This document shows positions 62,116 through 64,000 of a DNA stretch of 64,000 bases, piece by piece (position 1 is the stretch's first letter; each line of letters starts with the position of its first letter). The DNA lies in assembly GCA_964521405.1 (NCBI GenBank), contig CAZFRR010000002.1, positions 1 through 64,000 of the forward strand, in the 5' to 3' direction. The stretch is from SG8-41 sp964521405. GTDB taxonomy: Bacteria; Pseudomonadota; Gammaproteobacteria; Burkholderiales; SG8-41. The notes below the pieces were generated by a model. That model worked only from the letters and a program-made list of their open reading frames with translations. It was not told where the DNA came from and ran no database searches. The position numbers and the translations under genes were made by a program.

Positions 62116-64000
62116 TCAGGCCGCGGCTTCTCTCAGCTTCATCGCCTCTTCGATGTCAACCGCCACCACGCGCGAGACGCCGGGTTCCTGCATGGTGATG
62201 CCCAGCAGCTGCTCGGCGATCTCCATGGTGATCTTGTTGTGGCTGATGAAGAGAAACTGCGATTGCCGCGACATCTTCTTCACCAGCTCGCAGAAGCGCT
62301 CGGTGTTGTGATCGTCGAGCGGCGCGTCCACCTCGTCGAGCAGGCAGAAGGGCGCGGGATTCAACTGGAATATCGAGAACACCAGTGACAGCGCCGTCAA
62401 CGCCTTCTCGCCACCCGACAGGAGATGGATGGTGGTGTTCTTCTTGCCGGGAGGCTGCGCCTGCACCAGTATGCCGGCGTCGAGTATTTCCTCGCCGGTC
62501 AGCACCAGCCGGGCGTTGCCGCCGCCGAACAGCGCCGGGAACATCTCGCTGAAATGGCGATTGACCTCGTCGAACGTATGCTGCAGCCGTTCGCGGGTTT
62601 CCCGGTCGATGCGGCGGATTGCGTCCTCCAGCGTAGCCATCGCCTCGGTGAGATCGCGCGACTGGGAATCGAGGTATTCCCTGCGGCTGCTGGCCGCTTG
62701 CAACTCCTCGAGCGCCGCAAGGTTGACCGCTCCGAGCCCCTTGATCTCCTCGTTCAGGCGGGCGATCTCGCCGTTCAACGCGCCCGGCCGCATGCCTTTT
62801 TCCAGTTGCTGCGCCACCGCTTCCTCGCTCGCGCCGGCCTCCACCAGTTGCTGGGCATACTGCTCCTCGCTGAGTCGCGCCTCCTGCTCCTTCAGGCGCA
62901 TCTCGGCAATCCGCTCGCGCAGCGGCGCGAGCTTCTGCTCCGCCTCATGCCGTTCCTCGTCGGTCGCCTTGAGGCTCGCTTCCATTGCCTCCAGCGCATC
63001 ACGCGCCTGGGCGAGCGCCTGCTCGCAGCCGGCGCGCGCCTCGAGCGCCCGTTGCAGGCGCTCCAGCAACGGCGCCTCCTCGTAGCCCGCGAGCTCCTGC
63101 TGCCTCGAAGCGAGCGTTGCGTTGAGCTGTAGCCCGCTCTCAGAGATAACTTTAATAGTATTTAATATCTCATTGATTCTATTGTCACATGATTGATTGT
63201 GAAACACCGCCTTCTGGGCCGACTCACGCGCCTGCTGCAAGGCGTTTCGCTGCAGCTCCAGGACGTTCTCGGCGCGCCGGTAGAGATCGGTAGCGAGCTG
63301 GAGCTGGCCCTGCTGCTTGAGAACCTCATCCTGCAGCTCCGTCACGCGCCGCCCGGCCACCTGGCTCGCCAGGGTCACCGCAACGGTCTGGGCTTCGATC
63401 TCGGCGAGCTCCGTCGCCACCCGGTCGGCGCGCTGCGTGACCCGCTGGTCGAACTCGGTGAGTTGCAGCGCTTCCATCTGCAGCGCGTGATGGCGCTGTT
63501 GCCGGTCGTTGATCGCATCGCGAGATTCGTCGAGCCGCGCGCGCCTTTGCTCGACATCCCGTTCCGCTGCGGTAGCAGCTTGCCGCAGCCGATCGAGCGC
63601 AGCCCTCGCCTCCGCGAGGGCGCCTCCCAACTGCTCGATCTCGCGCTGACGGCTCAGCACGCCGTGCAGCTCGCTGTCGGGGGCGTGGAAGCTCATCGTG
63701 TGACGGGTGAAAACATGACCTTCACGAGTCACCAGCATGGCGCCCGCGGGCAGGCGCTCGCGAACTGTCAGCGCGGCGGACGTGTCCGCAATCACATAAA
63801 CGTGTTGCAGCCAGTCCTCGACGACGGCTTGCAGCCGGGAGTCGTCGCAGGTGACGTAACGGCGGAGCGGCTCGCAGCCGGCAAGCGGCATGGCCGGGGC
63901 CGCCGCCGCGTGAGCGGGAGCGAACACCGTGATCCTTCCCGGAGGCGGCTCGGAGAACCAGCTGCCAGCCTGCTCCACCCGGTCGAGGGCGATGGCATTC
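62116..64000 (-). CDS. smc: Chromosome segregation protein SMC, C-terminal part
   Basis: About 627 codons of a gene that continues past the right edge. The visible part starts in the hinge (VYVIADTSAALTVRERLPAG, then GAMLVTREGHVFTRH), followed by the returning coiled coil (long heptads of Glu, Arg, Ala, Leu). The ATPase head ends it: signature LLSGGEKALTALSLVFSIF, Walker B CLLDEVDAPLDDHNTERF and the D-loop/H-loop FLFISHNK. SMC compacts and aligns the chromosome with ScpAB. A 63-nt AT-rich patch with rare codons (63143-63205) lies within the coiled-coil coding sequence. Confidence 0.96.
   Translation of the reverse strand, partial: NAIALDRVEQAGSWFSEPPPGRITVFAPAHAAAAPAMPLAGCEPLRRYVTCDDSRLQAVVEDWLQHVYVIADTSAALTVRERLPAGAMLVTREGHVFTRHTMSFHAPDSELHGVLSRQREIEQLGGALAEARAALDRLRQAATAAERDVEQRRARLDESRDAINDRQQRHHALQMEALQLTEFDQRVTQRADRVATELAEIEAQTVAVTLASQVAGRRVTELQDEVLKQQGQLQLATDLYRRAENVLELQRNALQQARESAQKAVFHNQSCDNRINEILNTIKVISESGLQLNATLASRQQELAGYEEAPLLERLQRALEARAGCEQALAQARDALEAMEASLKATDEERHEAEQKLAPLRERIAEMRLKEQEARLSEEQYAQQLVEAGASEEAVAQQLEKGMRPGALNGEIARLNEEIKGLGAVNLAALEELQAASSRREYLDSQSRDLTEAMATLEDAIRRIDRETRERLQHTFDEVNRHFSEMFPALFGGGNARLVLTGEEILDAGILVQAQPPGKKNTTIHLLSGGEKALTALSLVFSIFQLNPAPFCLLDEVDAPLDDHNTERFCELVKKMSRQSQFLFISHNKITMEIAEQLLGITMQEPGVSRVVAVDIEEAMKLREAAA

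Overview
The window is a gene-dense, high-GC chromosomal segment of a betaproteobacterium, probably Burkholderiales or a close environmental relative. The evidence is gene order: rpoE-rseA-rseB-degP-glutaredoxin-lepA-lepB-DUF4845-rnc-era-recO-pdxJ-acpS-nagZ, pyrG-kdsA-eno-ftsB, divergent ppsA/ppsR, the rpsB-tsf-pyrH-frr-uppS-cdsA-dxr-rseP-bamA-skp-lpxD-fabZ-lpxA-lpxB-rnhB block, and smc-zipA-like-ligA. A Bug/TctC-type binding protein fits the same group. No IS element, prophage, integrase or CRISPR array was seen.

Layout. 1-2.6 kb: the tail of a beta-oxidation operon on the minus strand (crotonase, 3-hydroxyacyl-CoA dehydrogenase, thiolase cut by the edge). 2.7-4.7 kb: a Bug binding protein, a universal stress protein and a DUF1178 protein. 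4.9-9.1 kb: uvrC-pgsA-tRNA-Gly-tRNA-Cys-tRNA-Leu, the same order as E. coli uvrC-pgsA-glyW-cysT-leuZ, but with an HNH endonuclease gene inserted between the last two tRNAs; a family 5-like uracil-DNA glycosylase follows. 9.1-22.2 kb: efp, then a long minus-strand run from rpoE through envelope-stress, translation and ribosome-assembly genes to nagZ and a CDF metal exporter. 22.3-30.2 kb: the most accessory part, with an ABC binding-protein/permease fusion, an omega-aminotransferase, a 1176-residue multi-cofactor flavoprotein, a possible small membrane protein and folD. 30.2-38.9 kb: ftsB, eno, kdsA, pyrG, ppsA, ppsR and an rRNA methyltransferase. 38.9-53.3 kb: the lipid A, outer-membrane assembly, phospholipid, isoprenoid and translation cluster. 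53.5-64 kb: map, glnD, def, a methylthioinosine phosphorylase, hpt, ligA, a ZipA-like protein and the C-terminal half of smc.

How the genes work together. Sigma-E, its antisigma system, a DegP-like protease, BamA, Skp, RseP and LpxA/B/D form the outer-membrane biogenesis and stress network. PpsA, PpsR and Eno sit at the PEP node. RpsB, Tsf, Frr, Map, Def, EF-P, LepA, Era and Rnc serve translation.

Two things stand out. First, six intergenic spacers hold inverted repeats whose arms are built of degenerate tandem units of 7 nt (five loci) or 8 nt (one locus). The unit differs at each locus but is shared by the two arms, and every element touches or lies within about 15 nt of a stop codon. At hpt and rlmB an arm encodes the last residues and the stop. 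Second, the 1176-residue protein joins a GltD/NfnB-like half and a PyrK/NfnA-like half, giving a single-chain architecture like NfnAB. I cannot tell from this sequence alone whether either is already described.
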